The notes beneath the pieces were generated by a model, which was not told the origin of the DNA, ran no database searches, and saw nothing but the letters and a program-made list of their open reading frames with translations. Below are positions 19,404-28,615 of a DNA stretch of 64,000 bases, piece after piece (position 1 is the stretch's first letter; every line of letters starts with the position of its first letter). The stretch is taken from the NCBI RefSeq assembly GCF_042650885.1, contig NZ_JBHSBU010000001.1, forward strand, positions 2,232,001 to 2,296,000, in the 5' to 3' direction. This DNA is from Chitinimonas_A lacunae (GTDB taxonomy: Bacteria; Pseudomonadota; Gammaproteobacteria; Burkholderiales; Chitinimonadaceae). The position numbers and the translations under genes were made by a program.

Positions 19404-19892
19404 TCAAACAGCCGGATCGGCCAGCCAGCTACCCGATTTGCCGCCGTGCTTTTCGAGCAGGCGGACCTCGGAGATGGTCATGGCGCGATCCACTGCCTTG
19501 CACATATCGTAGATGGTGAGCAGCGCGACCGTCGCGGCGGTCAGTGCCTCCATCTCGACCCCGGTCCGGCCGACGGTCTCGGTGGTGGCCCGGCAGCACA
19601 CGGCATTGGCGGCCTCGTCGACCATGAATTCGACCGTCACCCGGGTCAGCGGCAGCGGATGGCAGAGCGGGATCAGCTCGCCGGTCCGCTTGGCCGCCAT
19701 AATGCCGGCCAGGCGCGCCACCCCGAATACATCACCCTTGCGGTGGGCACCATCGCGGATCATGGCCAGCGTCTCGGGCTGCATGGTGATCTGCCCGGCC
19801 GCCACCCCGATCCGATGGGTTTCCGGCTTGGCCGAGACATCGACCATATGGGCGTCGCCCCGGGCGTCGAAATGGGTCAGCGTCTGGCTCAT
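19404..19892 (-). CDS. moaC: Cyclic pyranopterin monophosphate synthase MoaC
   Basis: This 162-residue MoaC has FDARGDAHMVDVSAKPET at the start, the PLCHPLPLTRV segment (about residue 77), and GVEMEALTAATVALLTIYDM with the catalytic Asp/Lys region DMCKAVDRAM. It converts the MoaA product to cyclic pyranopterin monophosphate in molybdenum cofactor synthesis. It lies downstream of moaE on the same strand with a 103-base gap, so it could be co-transcribed. moaA is not in the window. Confidence 0.96.
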   Translation of the reverse strand: MSQTLTHFDARGDAHMVDVSAKPETHRIGVAAGQITMQPETLAMIRDGAHRKGDVFGVARLAGIMAAKRTGELIPLCHPLPLTRVTVEFMVDEAANAVCCRATTETVGRTGVEMEALTAATVALLTIYDMCKAVDRAMTISEVRLLEKHGGKSGSWLADPAV

Positions 19893-19995
19893 GGTGAATA
19901 GTTCCGTTCGATCTGTTTTTTAGGAAATCAGGGGAAAGCGCATCTGGTATTGCAGTGCAATATCAGATATTTTTCCGGCGACGAAATCAGCCCGC

Positions 19996-20514
19996 CTAGT
20001 CGTGGTCGGTCGCGCCATAGCGCTCACTGACCACCTGATGCCAGCGCTCGGCGGCCGACTGGTCGCTATGGCGGGCATCGACCCAGCGGGCACCCGTGCC
20101 GGTCCATTCCTTTTTCCAGAACGGGGCGCGGGTCTTGAGATAGTCCATGATAAAGGCGTTGGCCTCGTAGGCGCTGTGGCGGTGGGCGCTGGCGGTCAGC
20201 ACCATCACGATGCGATCGCCCGGCTCGAGCCGGCCGACCCGGTGCCAGATCCGTACCGCCCGCAGCGGCCAGCGCAGCGCAGCTTCTTCGGCGATCCGGG
20301 TCAGCGACTTTTCGGTCATGCCGGGATAGTGTTCGAGTTCAAGGGCGTTGACGTCGCTATCGAGGTTGAGGTCGCGCACCAGACCCACAAAGCTGGCTAC
20401 GGCGCCAATGCCACGGTCATCGTGGATCAGGGCGTTGAATTCGCGGCCAAGGTCGAAATCCTCGGCGCTGACGGTAATCTCGATACGGGCATTGACCGGT
20501 ACATCGTCAAGCAT
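19996..20514 (-). CDS. moaE: Molybdopterin synthase catalytic subunit MoaE
   Basis: This 172-residue protein has GAVASFVGLVRD, LELEHYPGMTEKSL, the IWHRVGRLEPGD segment and the catalytic-lysine motif APFWKKEWTG. MoaE binds the thiocarboxylated tail of MoaD and adds two sulfurs to the pterin. I chose the ATG at 20514; it follows the moaD stop by two bases. The frame continues upstream to 20565, but that part overlaps moaD. The C-terminal tail (SDQSAAERWHQVVSERYG) is a little longer than in E. coli. Confidence 0.95.
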   Translation of the reverse strand: MLDDVPVNARIEITVSAEDFDLGREFNALIHDDRGIGAVASFVGLVRDLNLDSDVNALELEHYPGMTEKSLTRIAEEAALRWPLRAVRIWHRVGRLEPGDRIVMVLTASAHRHSAYEANAFIMDYLKTRAPFWKKEWTGTGARWVDARHSDQSAAERWHQVVSERYGATDHD

Positions 20515-20516
20515 AT

Positions 20517-20771
20517 TCAGCCTCCGGTCACAGGGGGAAAGATCGCCACTTCGGCGCCGTCGCACAGCGGGGCGTCGGGCGCGACCAGATCGTGGTCGAT
20601 GGCGATACGGAAAGGTCGGCCGCTGGCCAGTTCTTCGCGCCAGGCACCGCCTCGGGCGATCAGACGGTCGATCAGTTCGGCGGCCGTACCGTCATTGCAG
20701 CGGACGGTTTCGCGTTCCAGGCCAAAGCGTTCGCGCAGCCTGGCGAAGTAGAGCAGATGTAGGGTTTTCAT
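20517..20771 (-). CDS. moaD: Molybdopterin synthase sulfur carrier subunit MoaD
   Basis: This 84-residue ubiquitin-like protein ends in the essential PPVTGG, whose terminal Gly is adenylated and thiocarboxylated. LLYFARLRERFG and GAEVAIFPPVTGG are typical. It is tightly coupled to moaE. Confidence 0.95.
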   Translation of the reverse strand: MKTLHLLYFARLRERFGLERETVRCNDGTAAELIDRLIARGGAWREELASGRPFRIAIDHDLVAPDAPLCDGAEVAIFPPVTGG

Positions 20772-20805
20772 GGCGTGGACCGGAAAGGATCGGACCGTTC
20801 CGGAT

Positions 20806-21141
20806 TTAGTGGACTCGCATCAGTTTGAGGTAGTCGCGTTCGGCCAATTCGCGGCGCTGGCATTCGTCCGAGTCGTCGCTGGCGATATCGACCACCACCT
20901 TGACGTAGCGGCCGAGCCGCTGCCAGATGGCGATCGATAGACGTTCGGAGAACAGCGACTGGGTTTCGCCCGGACGGAAAGGCGCTTCGGCAGAGGCTTG
21001 CACAAACCAGGCACCGCCCCGATCTTCGCGCCGCACCCAGGCCGGTCCAACCCAGGCTGCGCGGATGGCGGCCAATACCTTGGCTGGTTCACTGCTGCCC
21101 AGCGGATAGACCGACAGATGCACGCGATAGGGCTTTGACAT
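20806..21141 (-). CDS. Conserved-looking hypothetical protein upstream of moaD
   Basis: This 111-residue soluble protein begins SKPYRVHLSVYPLGSSEPAKV. It contains RREDRGGAWFVQASAEAP and a basic/acidic C-terminus (DSDECQRRELAERDYLKLMRVH). There is no signal peptide, membrane helix or Cys motif. The codon use matches its neighbours and it lies 34 bases upstream of moaD on the same strand, so it may be co-transcribed with the moa genes. I do not recognise the family. Nothing but location ties it to cofactor synthesis. Confidence 0.65.
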   Translation of the reverse strand: MSKPYRVHLSVYPLGSSEPAKVLAAIRAAWVGPAWVRREDRGGAWFVQASAEAPFRPGETQSLFSERLSIAIWQRLGRYVKVVVDIASDDSDECQRRELAERDYLKLMRVH

Positions 21142-21301
21142 GCCGACCTCTGTGCCATAGATAAATGCAAAGTGCTCGATTTCGTTCTACCAAATCGGCC
21201 GCCGCGTCGCAACGTGACAGATTCACGGCATGTGTTAGAGTTTCGGTTGCGCGGTCGGTTATGACAATGGACTGACTGCACACTCCAATCGAGGGGCCAT
21301 T

Positions 21302-22414
21302 ATGTCGCAAACGGATTTCGCCGGCACCCAGCCGCGCGTGCTGGTCGTCGACGATTCGCGTATCGTCCGTGCCACGGTCAAGAAGCATCTTTCAGGCAGC
21401 TTCGACATCATTGAGGAAGCCGACGGCGAAGCCGGCTGGCAGCGGCTGAGTGCCGACAGCACGGTACAGGTGATGATCAGCGATCTCACCATGCCACGAC
21501 TCGACGGCTTCGGCCTGCTTGAGCGGGTACGCAAGGCGGCCGATCACCGTGTCCGCACCACCCCCGTGATCATCATCTCCGGCGAAGAAGACGCCGAAAC
21601 CAAGCAGATGGCAGTCGAAAAGGGTGCCAACGATTTCATCACCAAATCCACCGACCGGGCCGAGATGGTGGCCCGGGTCGCCGCCGCCGTGCAGCTCGCC
21701 AAGGCCGCACGCGAACTGAAGACGGCCGAGGAAGTCCAGGCCAAGACCACCACCACCGACACCAAGACCGGCCTCGCCACCCAGCATCTGCTCGAAATCG
21801 AAGCCGAGAAGGCGCTGGCCCACGCCATGCGCCATCAGACCGAAGTCACCCTGCTGCTGTTCGAACTCGACGAGTTCGCCGCGCTGCGTCAGCGGCTGGG
21901 CGACGGTATCGCCGACCAGCTGATGGGCATGATCTCGAAGCTCCTGGCCGGCAAGCTGCGCAAGGAGGAAACCCTGGCCCGGCTCGACGGTCCGTGCTTC
22001 GGCCTGGTGCTGCCCTCGCCGCTCAACGGCAGCCTGGTGCTGGCCGACCGGCTGCGCCAGACCATCGCGGGCGCCAAGGTCAATTTCCGTGGCGAACAGA
22101 TCAAGCTCACCGCCAGTGTCGGCGTCGCCAGCAGCGACCGCGACGGCAGCTATGCCTATGGCGCGCTGTTCGAAGCCGCCCGCGCCCGCAGCCGGCTGGC
22201 CAGCCAGGCCGGCGGCAACCGGGTGCAGGCGCCGAGTGACACCCCGCCTCACCATGTCGATATCGCCGCCGCCCTGGGCCTACTCCAGAGTGGCAATCAG
22301 GCGGCTGTCCTGCCCCATCTGCGCAAGCTGCTGCACGAACTGACCCCGCTGCTGCAACTGGCCGAACGCGAACTCGGTCCGGACTGGCAAGCCCGTCTGG
22401 TCAGCGAACGCTGA
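21302..22414 (+). CDS. Response regulator with degenerate GGDEF domain
   Basis: This 370-residue protein has a receiver domain (residues ~10-135: LVVDDSRIVR, phospho-acceptor Asp in MISDLTMPRLDG, Lys in NDFITKSTDR), a helical linker, and a GGDEF-fold domain (~155-300: LLLFELDEFAALRQRLGDGI, TASVGVASS). The signature position reads LARLDGPCFGLVLP where an active cyclase has RYGGDEFxxLLP, so GTP turnover is unlikely. Such domains often act as c-di-GMP or GTP sensors or as scaffolds. A ~70-residue C-terminal helical tail (VDIAAALGLLQSGNQAAVLP) has no match that I recognise. It is monocistronic and ends at a terminator. Confidence 0.88.
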   Translation: MSQTDFAGTQPRVLVVDDSRIVRATVKKHLSGSFDIIEEADGEAGWQRLSADSTVQVMISDLTMPRLDGFGLLERVRKAADHRVRTTPVIIISGEEDAETKQMAVEKGANDFITKSTDRAEMVARVAAAVQLAKAARELKTAEEVQAKTTTTDTKTGLATQHLLEIEAEKALAHAMRHQTEVTLLLFELDEFAALRQRLGDGIADQLMGMISKLLAGKLRKEETLARLDGPCFGLVLPSPLNGSLVLADRLRQTIAGAKVNFRGEQIKLTASVGVASSDRDGSYAYGALFEAARARSRLASQAGGNRVQAPSDTPPHHVDIAAALGLLQSGNQAAVLPHLRKLLHELTPLLQLAERELGPDWQARLVSER

Positions 22415-22420
22415 GCCTCA

Positions 22421-22452
22421 ACCGGCACCGTCTGCCCAGCGGTGCCGGTTTC
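22421..22452 (+). terminator. Rho-independent terminator
   Basis: ACCGGCACCG, eight-base loop, CGGTGCCGGTTTCCT, directly after the response regulator stop. Confidence 0.8.
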
Positions 22453-22668
22453 CTGTTGTACACATACGACACGACAACCGTCCCAGGCTTCAGTTCCCGG
22501 GACAAAAGTGCCTGACTCCGGCTAAGGTCTAGCCTGATTCGACGCTGCAATATCCCGTCACGCACGTCGCAATAAAGCAACAATAACGCTCGACCAGGGA
22601 AAGCCCACTGAGGCAATGCTTCCGTCGCTCAGCGAAGCAGGTCGGCGTTTCTACTCCGGAGATTCCAT

Positions 22669-25254
22669 ATGAAGCTGAAACACCTCGCCCAGGCCATTGC
22701 CCTGATCGGCGCCGTTGGCAGCCTGCCTGCCTTTGCCGCTGAGACGGTCGAAAAGATCGAAGTTACCGGCACCAATATCAAACGTATCTCCAAGGAAGGT
22801 CCGTCCCCGGTTCAGGTGATCCGCCGCGAGGATATCCAGCGCACTGGCGTCTCCAGCACCGGTGAGCTGCTGCGCAGCCTCACCGCCAACAGCGGCCTGT
22901 CGCTTGACGACAACGCCACCAATTCGTTTGCCAAGGGCACCTCGGGCGTCAGCCTGCGTGGCCTTGGCCAGAAAGCCACGCTGACCCTGGTCAACGGCCG
23001 CCGGATGGCCAGCTATGGCTTTGCCCAGAACATCACCAATTCCTTCGTCGACCTCAACAGCATCCCGGTCGGCGCCATCGAGCGTATCGATGTGCTCAAG
23101 GGCGGCGCCTCGGCCATCTACGGCTCGGACGCCATTGCCGGCGTGATCAATGTGGTGCTGCGCCGCGACTATCAAGGCGCTGAAGTAGGCGCGGCCTATG
23201 GCAGCAGCGAAAAAGGCGATGGTGAGGAAATCACCATCAATGCCACCGGCGGCTACGGCAGTCTGAGCGAAGACCGCTTCAACGTGATGGGTACCTTCGA
23301 CTACTTCAAGCGCGAACCGGTGTTCCTGCGTGACCGCGGCCTGAGCAGCTCGTCCGATGCACGCGCCTATGGCGGTGGCGACAAGCGTTCCACCTCGGGC
23401 AACCCGGGCACCTACTACAACCCGGGCGGCGCCACGGCGGCCACCGATCTGCGCGGCACCGCCCCGATGCCCACCTGCCCGCCCGACCGCATGGTCAGCG
23501 GCTACTGCCGGTACGACTTCAACCGCGATGTGGTGGCGATTCCGGAAACCGAACGCGCCGGCTTCTTTGGCCGCGCCACCTTCTCGGTCAACGAGAACCT
23601 GTCGCTGTTCGGCGAAGCGGCCTATTCGCGCAACGACACGCTGACCATCGCCGCACCCAGCCCCAACAATACTGGCGACATCATTCTGCGCCGTGGTCAC
23701 CCGAACAATCCGTACAACGGCGACGTCGGTCTGCTGTATCGCTTCGTCGAAGCCGGCAACCGGATGAACGATATCACCACCGATGCCTACCGCGCCCTGT
23801 TCGGCGTCAAGGGTAACTTCGCTAAGTTCGACTACGAGGCCGGCGTCAGCTATGCCCGCAGCGAAACCGAAGAGCTGGGCTACAACTACATCAACGCCAT
23901 GCGGGTGCGTGAAGTCACTGCCAACGGCAGCTACAACTATCTGAACCCATACAGCAATCCGGCCAGCCTGATCGACAGCCTGAAGACCGTTACCAGCCGC
24001 AACGGCCTGTCGACCATGAAGACCTTCGACGCCAAGATTTCGGGCGAGCTGGTCGAACTGCCGGCCGGTCCGCTGGCCATGGCCGCCGGTGTCGACTACC
24101 GGCGCGAGACCGCCAACGACAGCCGCGACCCGCTGTCGGCAGCGGGCCAGATCATCGGTTCAGGCGGCAGCAGCGCCAAGGGCGAACGCAACGTCAAGGC
24201 CGCCTTCCTTGAATTCAACGTGCCGCTGCACAGCACGCTGGAACTGCAACTGGCCGCCCGCTACGACAAGTACTCCAATATCGCCAACGGTGCCGAGACC
24301 TCGCCCAAGGTGGCCCTGCGCTGGCAGCCGGACAAGACCATGCTGTTCCGCGCCTCCTACGCCGAAGGCTTCCGCGCCCCGTCCTTGCAGGAGCAGTACC
24401 TCGGCGCCACCACCTCGTTCAACAGCGGCCAGCGCGATCCGGTCCGTTGCCCGGTCACCAATGATGCCGGCACCGACTGCGCGGCCCAGTACAAGGTCAT
24501 CAGCGGCGGCAACCTGAACCTCAAGCCCGAGTCGTCGAAGAGCACCAATGTGGGCTTTGTGCTGGAGCCGACCAACAATATCTCGTTCGGCATGGAGTAC
24601 TACCGGATCGACTACAAGGACGAGATCAGCTCGATCCCGGTGGTCGATATCCTGGCCAAGCCCGAGACCTACGGCCATCTGATCCACCGTCTGGCCCCGA
24701 CGCCCGAAGATATCGCGCGCGGTCTGCCGGGCCGGATCGACTATATCAGCCGCGAATACATCAACACTGCCAGCACCAAGACCCGTGGCCTCGACTTCGA
24801 CCTGACCCTGCGCTTTGACCTCGGCTCGGCCGGCCGTCTGACCTTCAAGGACAGCGCCACCTATGTGCTGAGCCATAAGACCCGCACCACGATCACTTCT
24901 CAGGAAACCGAGGATCTGGGCACCCACAACCTGCCGCGCCTGCATAACAGCGCCGAACTGTCGTGGGACAAGGGCGATCTGCAGAGCACCGTGCGCATCA
25001 ACACGGTCGGCAACTTCGCCCAGCTGAAGAATTCGGTACCGGCCTCGCAACCGAACCAGAATATCGCCAGCTGGACCACGGTCGATGCCCAGGTCGGCTA
25101 CCGGGTGATCAAGCCGCTCAAGCTCACCTTCGGCATCAAGAACCTGTTCGACCGCGACCCGCCGCTCGACTACAGCGACAGCAGCAACTACAACATCTCG
25201 CAGCACAATATCCGCGGCCGTTACTACTACGGCAGAATCAACTATCAGTTCTGA
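22669..25254 (+). CDS. TonB-dependent outer membrane receptor
   Basis: This 861-residue precursor has a signal peptide (AIALIGAVGSLPAFA), a probable TonB box EKIEVTGT just after cleavage, a plug domain (~45-160, with SLRGLGQKATLTLVNGRR and IERIDVLKGGASAIYGSD) and a 22-strand-type barrel ending in the terminal Phe of YYYGRINYQF. Two Cys-containing loops (MPTCPPDRM/GYCRYD and RCPVTND/TDCAAQ) could form extracellular disulfides. The family imports scarce large ligands such as siderophores, cobalamin or oligosaccharides. No transport, hydrolase or sigma/anti-sigma genes flank it, so the ligand is open. The 254-base upstream region shows no clear Fur box. Confidence 0.94.
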   Translation: MKLKHLAQAIALIGAVGSLPAFAAETVEKIEVTGTNIKRISKEGPSPVQVIRREDIQRTGVSSTGELLRSLTANSGLSLDDNATNSFAKGTSGVSLRGLGQKATLTLVNGRRMASYGFAQNITNSFVDLNSIPVGAIERIDVLKGGASAIYGSDAIAGVINVVLRRDYQGAEVGAAYGSSEKGDGEEITINATGGYGSLSEDRFNVMGTFDYFKREPVFLRDRGLSSSSDARAYGGGDKRSTSGNPGTYYNPGGATAATDLRGTAPMPTCPPDRMVSGYCRYDFNRDVVAIPETERAGFFGRATFSVNENLSLFGEAAYSRNDTLTIAAPSPNNTGDIILRRGHPNNPYNGDVGLLYRFVEAGNRMNDITTDAYRALFGVKGNFAKFDYEAGVSYARSETEELGYNYINAMRVREVTANGSYNYLNPYSNPASLIDSLKTVTSRNGLSTMKTFDAKISGELVELPAGPLAMAAGVDYRRETANDSRDPLSAAGQIIGSGGSSAKGERNVKAAFLEFNVPLHSTLELQLAARYDKYSNIANGAETSPKVALRWQPDKTMLFRASYAEGFRAPSLQEQYLGATTSFNSGQRDPVRCPVTNDAGTDCAAQYKVISGGNLNLKPESSKSTNVGFVLEPTNNISFGMEYYRIDYKDEISSIPVVDILAKPETYGHLIHRLAPTPEDIARGLPGRIDYISREYINTASTKTRGLDFDLTLRFDLGSAGRLTFKDSATYVLSHKTRTTITSQETEDLGTHNLPRLHNSAELSWDKGDLQSTVRINTVGNFAQLKNSVPASQPNQNIASWTTVDAQVGYRVIKPLKLTFGIKNLFDRDPPLDYSDSSNYNISQHNIRGRYYYGRINYQF

Positions 25255-25270
25255 TCCTGCTGGAAACAAG

Positions 25271-25294
25271 AAAAGGGGCTTTCGCCCCTTTTTT
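25271..25294 (+). terminator. Rho-independent terminator of the receptor gene
   Basis: AAAAGGGGC, short loop, GCCCCTTTTTT, 17 bases after the stop. Confidence 0.9.
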
Positions 25295-25351
25295 ATTTTT
25301 TATCTATATCCAGCATCAGTTCTAACGCCTGTTTTGCATAAATTATGCAAA
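25286..25351 (+). repeat. Possible weak AT-rich repeat copy with a 19-base palindrome
   Basis: TATATCCAGCATCAG resembles the left half of the AT-rich family, but the TCTTGCA core is missing. Bases 25333-25351 form a perfect palindrome, TTTGCATAA/A/TTATGCAAA. I list it as tentative. Confidence 0.3.
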
Positions 25352-25372
25352 TCCCAGGTATCTGGACACAGG

Positions 25373-25392
25373 AAAGGGGCCGCGGCCCCTTT
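25373..25392 (-). terminator. Terminator-like palindrome 3' of nadE
   Basis: AAAGGGGCCG/CGGCCCCTTT is a perfect 20-base palindrome, 20 bases beyond the nadE stop. The T-run on the minus strand is short (TTT then CC). Confidence 0.55.
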
Positions 25393-25411
25393 CTCGTCCT
25401 ATCGGCCCGCT

Positions 25412-27025
25412 TCAGCGGAAAAAGCCATTGGTGATCGGATAACGCCAATCCTTGCCAAAGCCGCGCGGCGTGATGCGGGCGCCGACGGCCGCCTGGCGGC
25501 GTTTGTATTCGTTGACCTTGAGCAGCTTCACCACCCGCAGCACATCGGCTTCGCTGAAACCGGCGGCGATGATGTCGGCGATCGACTCGTTGCGCTCGAC
25601 ATAGCGCTCCATGATGGCGTCGAGGATTTCATAGGGCGGCAGCGAATCCTGATCGACCTGATCGGCGCGCAATTCGGCCGACGGCGGCCGGGTGATGATG
25701 CGTTCGGGGATCACCTCGCCCAGGCTGTTACGGTAATGGGCGAGCCGGTACACCAGGGTCTTGGCAATATCCTTGAGCACTGCATAGCCGCCCGCCATAT
25801 CGCCGTACAGCGTGGCATAGCCAGTGGTCATCTCGGACTTGTTGCCCGTGGTCAGCACCAGACGACCGGTCTTGTTCGACAGCGCCATCAGCAGCACGCC
25901 ACGGATGCGGCTTTGCAGATTCTCTTCGGTCGCATCGACCGGCAGACCGGCAAAATGCGGCGCCAGCGCGCTGCTGAACGCCGCGAACATCGGCTCGATA
26001 TCGATCTCGTCGTACTGGACACCCAGCCGCTTCACCATCTCGCGCGAATCATCAAGGCTGATCGACGCGGTATAGCGCGACGGCATCATCACTGCCCGTA
26101 CCCGCTCAGCGCCCAGCGCATCGACCGCAATCGCCAGCGTCAGGGCCGAATCGATGCCGCCGGAGAGGCCGATGATCGCGCCGGGGAAACGGTTCTTGTC
26201 GATATAGTCGCGGGTCGCCAGCGTCAGCGCCCGATAGACGGCCGCCTCGTGCTCGAGCGCCGGGGCAATGGCGCCGGGCAGCAGATCGCCGTTCTGGAAT
26301 TCCACCATCTCCAGTGCCGGCTCGAATGCCGGCAAGCGGGCCGCCAGGCTGCCGTCGCGGGCCAGGGCAAACGAGCTGCCGTCAAAGACCAGTTCGTCCT
26401 GACCGCCCACCCAGTTGCAGTAGATCAGCGGCAGACCGGTTTCCTCGACCCGGTTGCGCACGATGGCGCTGCGCACCCCTTCCTTGCCCAGATGATAGGG
26501 CGAGGCATTGGGCACCAGCAGCAGCTCGGCGCCCTGCTCGGCGGCTTCGGCCGCGGGCTCGAGATGCCATACATCCTCACAGATCAACACCCCGACCCGC
26601 ACGGTCGAGCCATCGTGACAGCGCTGCTCGAACACCCCCGCCCCGGCACCCGGCGTGAAATAGCGGCATTCGTCGAACACTTCGTTATTGGGCAGCACCA
26701 TTTTCTGGTAGCGCAAAACGATATGACCGTCGCGCATCACGGTCACGGCATTGAACCGTTCCTCGCCCAGCCACTGCGGATGACCGACCACCAGGGTGAT
26801 ATCGTCGGCCGCGTCGAGCAGTCGGTCGAGCTGCTCGTTGCACGCGGCGTAGAAGCTCGGGCGCAGCAGCAGATCCTCAGGCGGATAGCCGGCCAGGGTC
26901 AGTTCGGGGCAGAGCAGGATATCGGCGCCCTGCTGACGGGCCAGCGCCAGCTGGGCCAGCACCTGATCGGTATTGCCGGCGAGGTCGCCGACCGTGGCGT
27001 TGAACTGGGCAATCGCAATTTTCAT
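25412..27025 (-). CDS. nadE: Glutamine-dependent NAD+ synthetase
   Basis: This 537-residue two-domain enzyme has an N-terminal nitrilase-type glutaminase (residues ~1-245; Glu in LLCPELTLAGYP, Lys in YQKMVLPN, Cys in GVLICEDVWH) and a C-terminal NAD synthase with P-loop GLSGGIDSALTLAIA (about residue 290) and TTGNKSEMTTGYATLYGD. It amidates nicotinic acid adenine dinucleotide using ammonia channelled from glutamine. I chose the ATG at 27025 (MKIAIAQFNATVGD); the longer frame to 27079 adds residues not seen in the family. It is monocistronic. Confidence 0.96.
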   Translation of the reverse strand: MKIAIAQFNATVGDLAGNTDQVLAQLALARQQGADILLCPELTLAGYPPEDLLLRPSFYAACNEQLDRLLDAADDITLVVGHPQWLGEERFNAVTVMRDGHIVLRYQKMVLPNNEVFDECRYFTPGAGAGVFEQRCHDGSTVRVGVLICEDVWHLEPAAEAAEQGAELLLVPNASPYHLGKEGVRSAIVRNRVEETGLPLIYCNWVGGQDELVFDGSSFALARDGSLAARLPAFEPALEMVEFQNGDLLPGAIAPALEHEAAVYRALTLATRDYIDKNRFPGAIIGLSGGIDSALTLAIAVDALGAERVRAVMMPSRYTASISLDDSREMVKRLGVQYDEIDIEPMFAAFSSALAPHFAGLPVDATEENLQSRIRGVLLMALSNKTGRLVLTTGNKSEMTTGYATLYGDMAGGYAVLKDIAKTLVYRLAHYRNSLGEVIPERIITRPPSAELRADQVDQDSLPPYEILDAIMERYVERNESIADIIAAGFSEADVLRVVKLLKVNEYKRRQAAVGARITPRGFGKDWRYPITNGFFR

Positions 27026-27170
27026 GGTGGATTCCTGACGGAGCGCCGCGCGCCAGCGCGGCCAGTGGGACGGCAGCATTTTGCCACGGCCAGGGCTGCA
27101 TGGCCGTGCAAGTAGATGCGCCGGGTCGGCCGCATGCGGTGGCGGCTCGATAAATTGTAGGCATGTATCA

Positions 27171-27230
27171 GTTATTTATTTATATACAGCTGACCCTGTC
27201 TTGCAGATATATTTCCTGTTTTTTATTATT
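27171..27230 (+). repeat. AT-rich intergenic repeat, copy I4
   Basis: This is the clearest copy: TATATACAGC, eight-base gap, core TCTTGCA (27199-27205), then TATTTCCTG and TTTTTTATTA. It lies in the 229-base gap between the nadE start and the stop of the next minus-strand gene, in the opposite orientation to both. Confidence 0.55.
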
Positions 27231-27254
27231 AGAGGCAATCGGCGTCCGGACGAC

Positions 27255-27974
27255 TCAGCGGCCGGCATAAAGCACGAACATCGCCGGCCGCTTCTTCAAT
27301 AGTGGTCGCTCGAGCTTTTTCCAGTCAGTCAGTGGCCGCGACAGCACCAGTTCTTCCGGACAGGCCAGATCGCGCGCCACGGTCAGCCAGGTGCTGTCGC
27401 GGCAGGCTTGCAGCACGGCATCGACCATGGCGTCGTTGCGGTACGGCGTCTCGATAAACAACTGCGCCTCGTCGAAACGGGCCGAATCGCGTTCGAGTTC
27501 GCGCAGCCGCTCGAGCCGCGGACCGGCGTCAACGGGCAGATAGCCATGAAAACGGAAACGCTGGCCTGACGCCCCGGCCGCCATCAAGGCCAGCAGGATC
27601 GAGGAGGGTCCGACCAAGGGCGCGACCCGGATACCGTGGCGATGCGCCAGCCGCACCAGGTCGGCGCCAGGGTCGGCAATGCCTGGGCAACCGGCTTCGG
27701 ACATCAGGCCGACATCGTGACCGGCCAGCAGTGGCTCGAGCAGCGGAGCCAGATCCTGGGCGCGCGTGTGTTCATTGAGTTCGCGCATGGCCAGTTCGGA
27801 CATCTGCCGCTCGGGGCCGTAGCGCTTGAGAATCTGCCGGGCGGTCTTGGGATGCTCGACGATCCAGTGATCGATCCGGTTGGCGATCTGCCGCACATCG
27901 TCCGGCAGAAAACCTGTGAGCGGCGCCTCGCCCAGCGGCGCCGGAATCAGATAGAGCGTGCCGGTACGGTTCAT
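27255..27974 (-). CDS. SAM-dependent methyltransferase, tetrapyrrole methylase/RsmI-like
   Basis: This 239-residue protein has GTLYLIPAPLGEAPLTGFLP at the start, GLMSEAGCPGIADPGADLVRLAH (the glycine-rich SAM-binding segment, about residue 85) and PLVGPSSILLALMAAGASGQ. These are hallmarks of the tetrapyrrole methylase fold used by RsmI, which methylates 16S rRNA C1402. It differs from RsmI in the N-terminal half, so its target may be different. Its ATG at 27974 overlaps the maf stop (ATGA), which implies translational coupling. Confidence 0.85.
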   Translation of the reverse strand: MNRTGTLYLIPAPLGEAPLTGFLPDDVRQIANRIDHWIVEHPKTARQILKRYGPERQMSELAMRELNEHTRAQDLAPLLEPLLAGHDVGLMSEAGCPGIADPGADLVRLAHRHGIRVAPLVGPSSILLALMAAGASGQRFRFHGYLPVDAGPRLERLRELERDSARFDEAQLFIETPYRNDAMVDAVLQACRDSTWLTVARDLACPEELVLSRPLTDWKKLERPLLKKRPAMFVLYAGR

Positions 27975-28561
27975 AGCAGCGGAAAACCTTCGCGACGCAG
28001 CATATTGCACAGTTCGATCAACGGCAGACCAACGATGGCGGTCGGGTCGGAGCCCTGCATCGCGGCGATCATGGCGATCCCCAGACCTTCCGTCTTGGCG
28101 CTGCCGGCACAGTCGTAGGGCTGCTCCTTATGCAGATAGGCATCGATCTCGGCGTCGCTATAGTCGCGCATGGTGACGTGGTAGGGCACCACGGCTTCCT
28201 GCAGGGTGCCGCTGGCGCTATTGATCAGGCAGAGCGCGGTATGGAACACCAGCGTCTGGCCACGCATCGCCTGAAGTTGCAGCCGGGCGCGTTCGAAATC
28301 GCCGGGCTTGCCGAGCTGGCGGCCATCGAGCAGGGCAACCTGGTCGGAACCGATGATCAGGGCTGCCGGATGGCTGGCAACCAGGGACTGTGCCTTGAGC
28401 CGGGCCAGCCGGTTGGCGGTGGCGGCGGCCGATTCGCCGGGCAGTGGCGTTTCATCACAATCGGGGCGGGCGACCTCGAACGGCACCTGTAGCCGCTCCA
28501 GCAGTTCACGCCGATAAGGCGAGGTCGAGCCAAGAATCAGGGGGAGTGGGGAAAGGGCCAT
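27971..28561 (-). CDS. maf: Maf-family nucleotide pyrophosphatase (YceF type)
   Basis: This 196-residue protein has the entry motif ILGSTSPYRRELLERL, DCDETPLPGE, LIIGSDQVALLDG and the SAKTEGLGIAMI segment. Maf enzymes hydrolyse non-canonical NTPs to NMPs; the YceF branch prefers 7-methyl-GTP. Its divergence from yceD-rpmF-plsX-fabH mirrors the E. coli yceF locus. I chose the ATG at 28561; the upstream frame runs into the yceD promoter. Confidence 0.93.
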   Translation of the reverse strand: MALSPLPLILGSTSPYRRELLERLQVPFEVARPDCDETPLPGESAAATANRLARLKAQSLVASHPAALIIGSDQVALLDGRQLGKPGDFERARLQLQAMRGQTLVFHTALCLINSASGTLQEAVVPYHVTMRDYSDAEIDAYLHKEQPYDCAGSAKTEGLGIAMIAAMQGSDPTAIVGLPLIELCNMLRREGFPLL

Positions 28562-28615
28562 AAGTGCCAGATTTCTTTGACTTGCGGGGGGCGGGAAGTA
28601 TATCATTCCGCGTTT

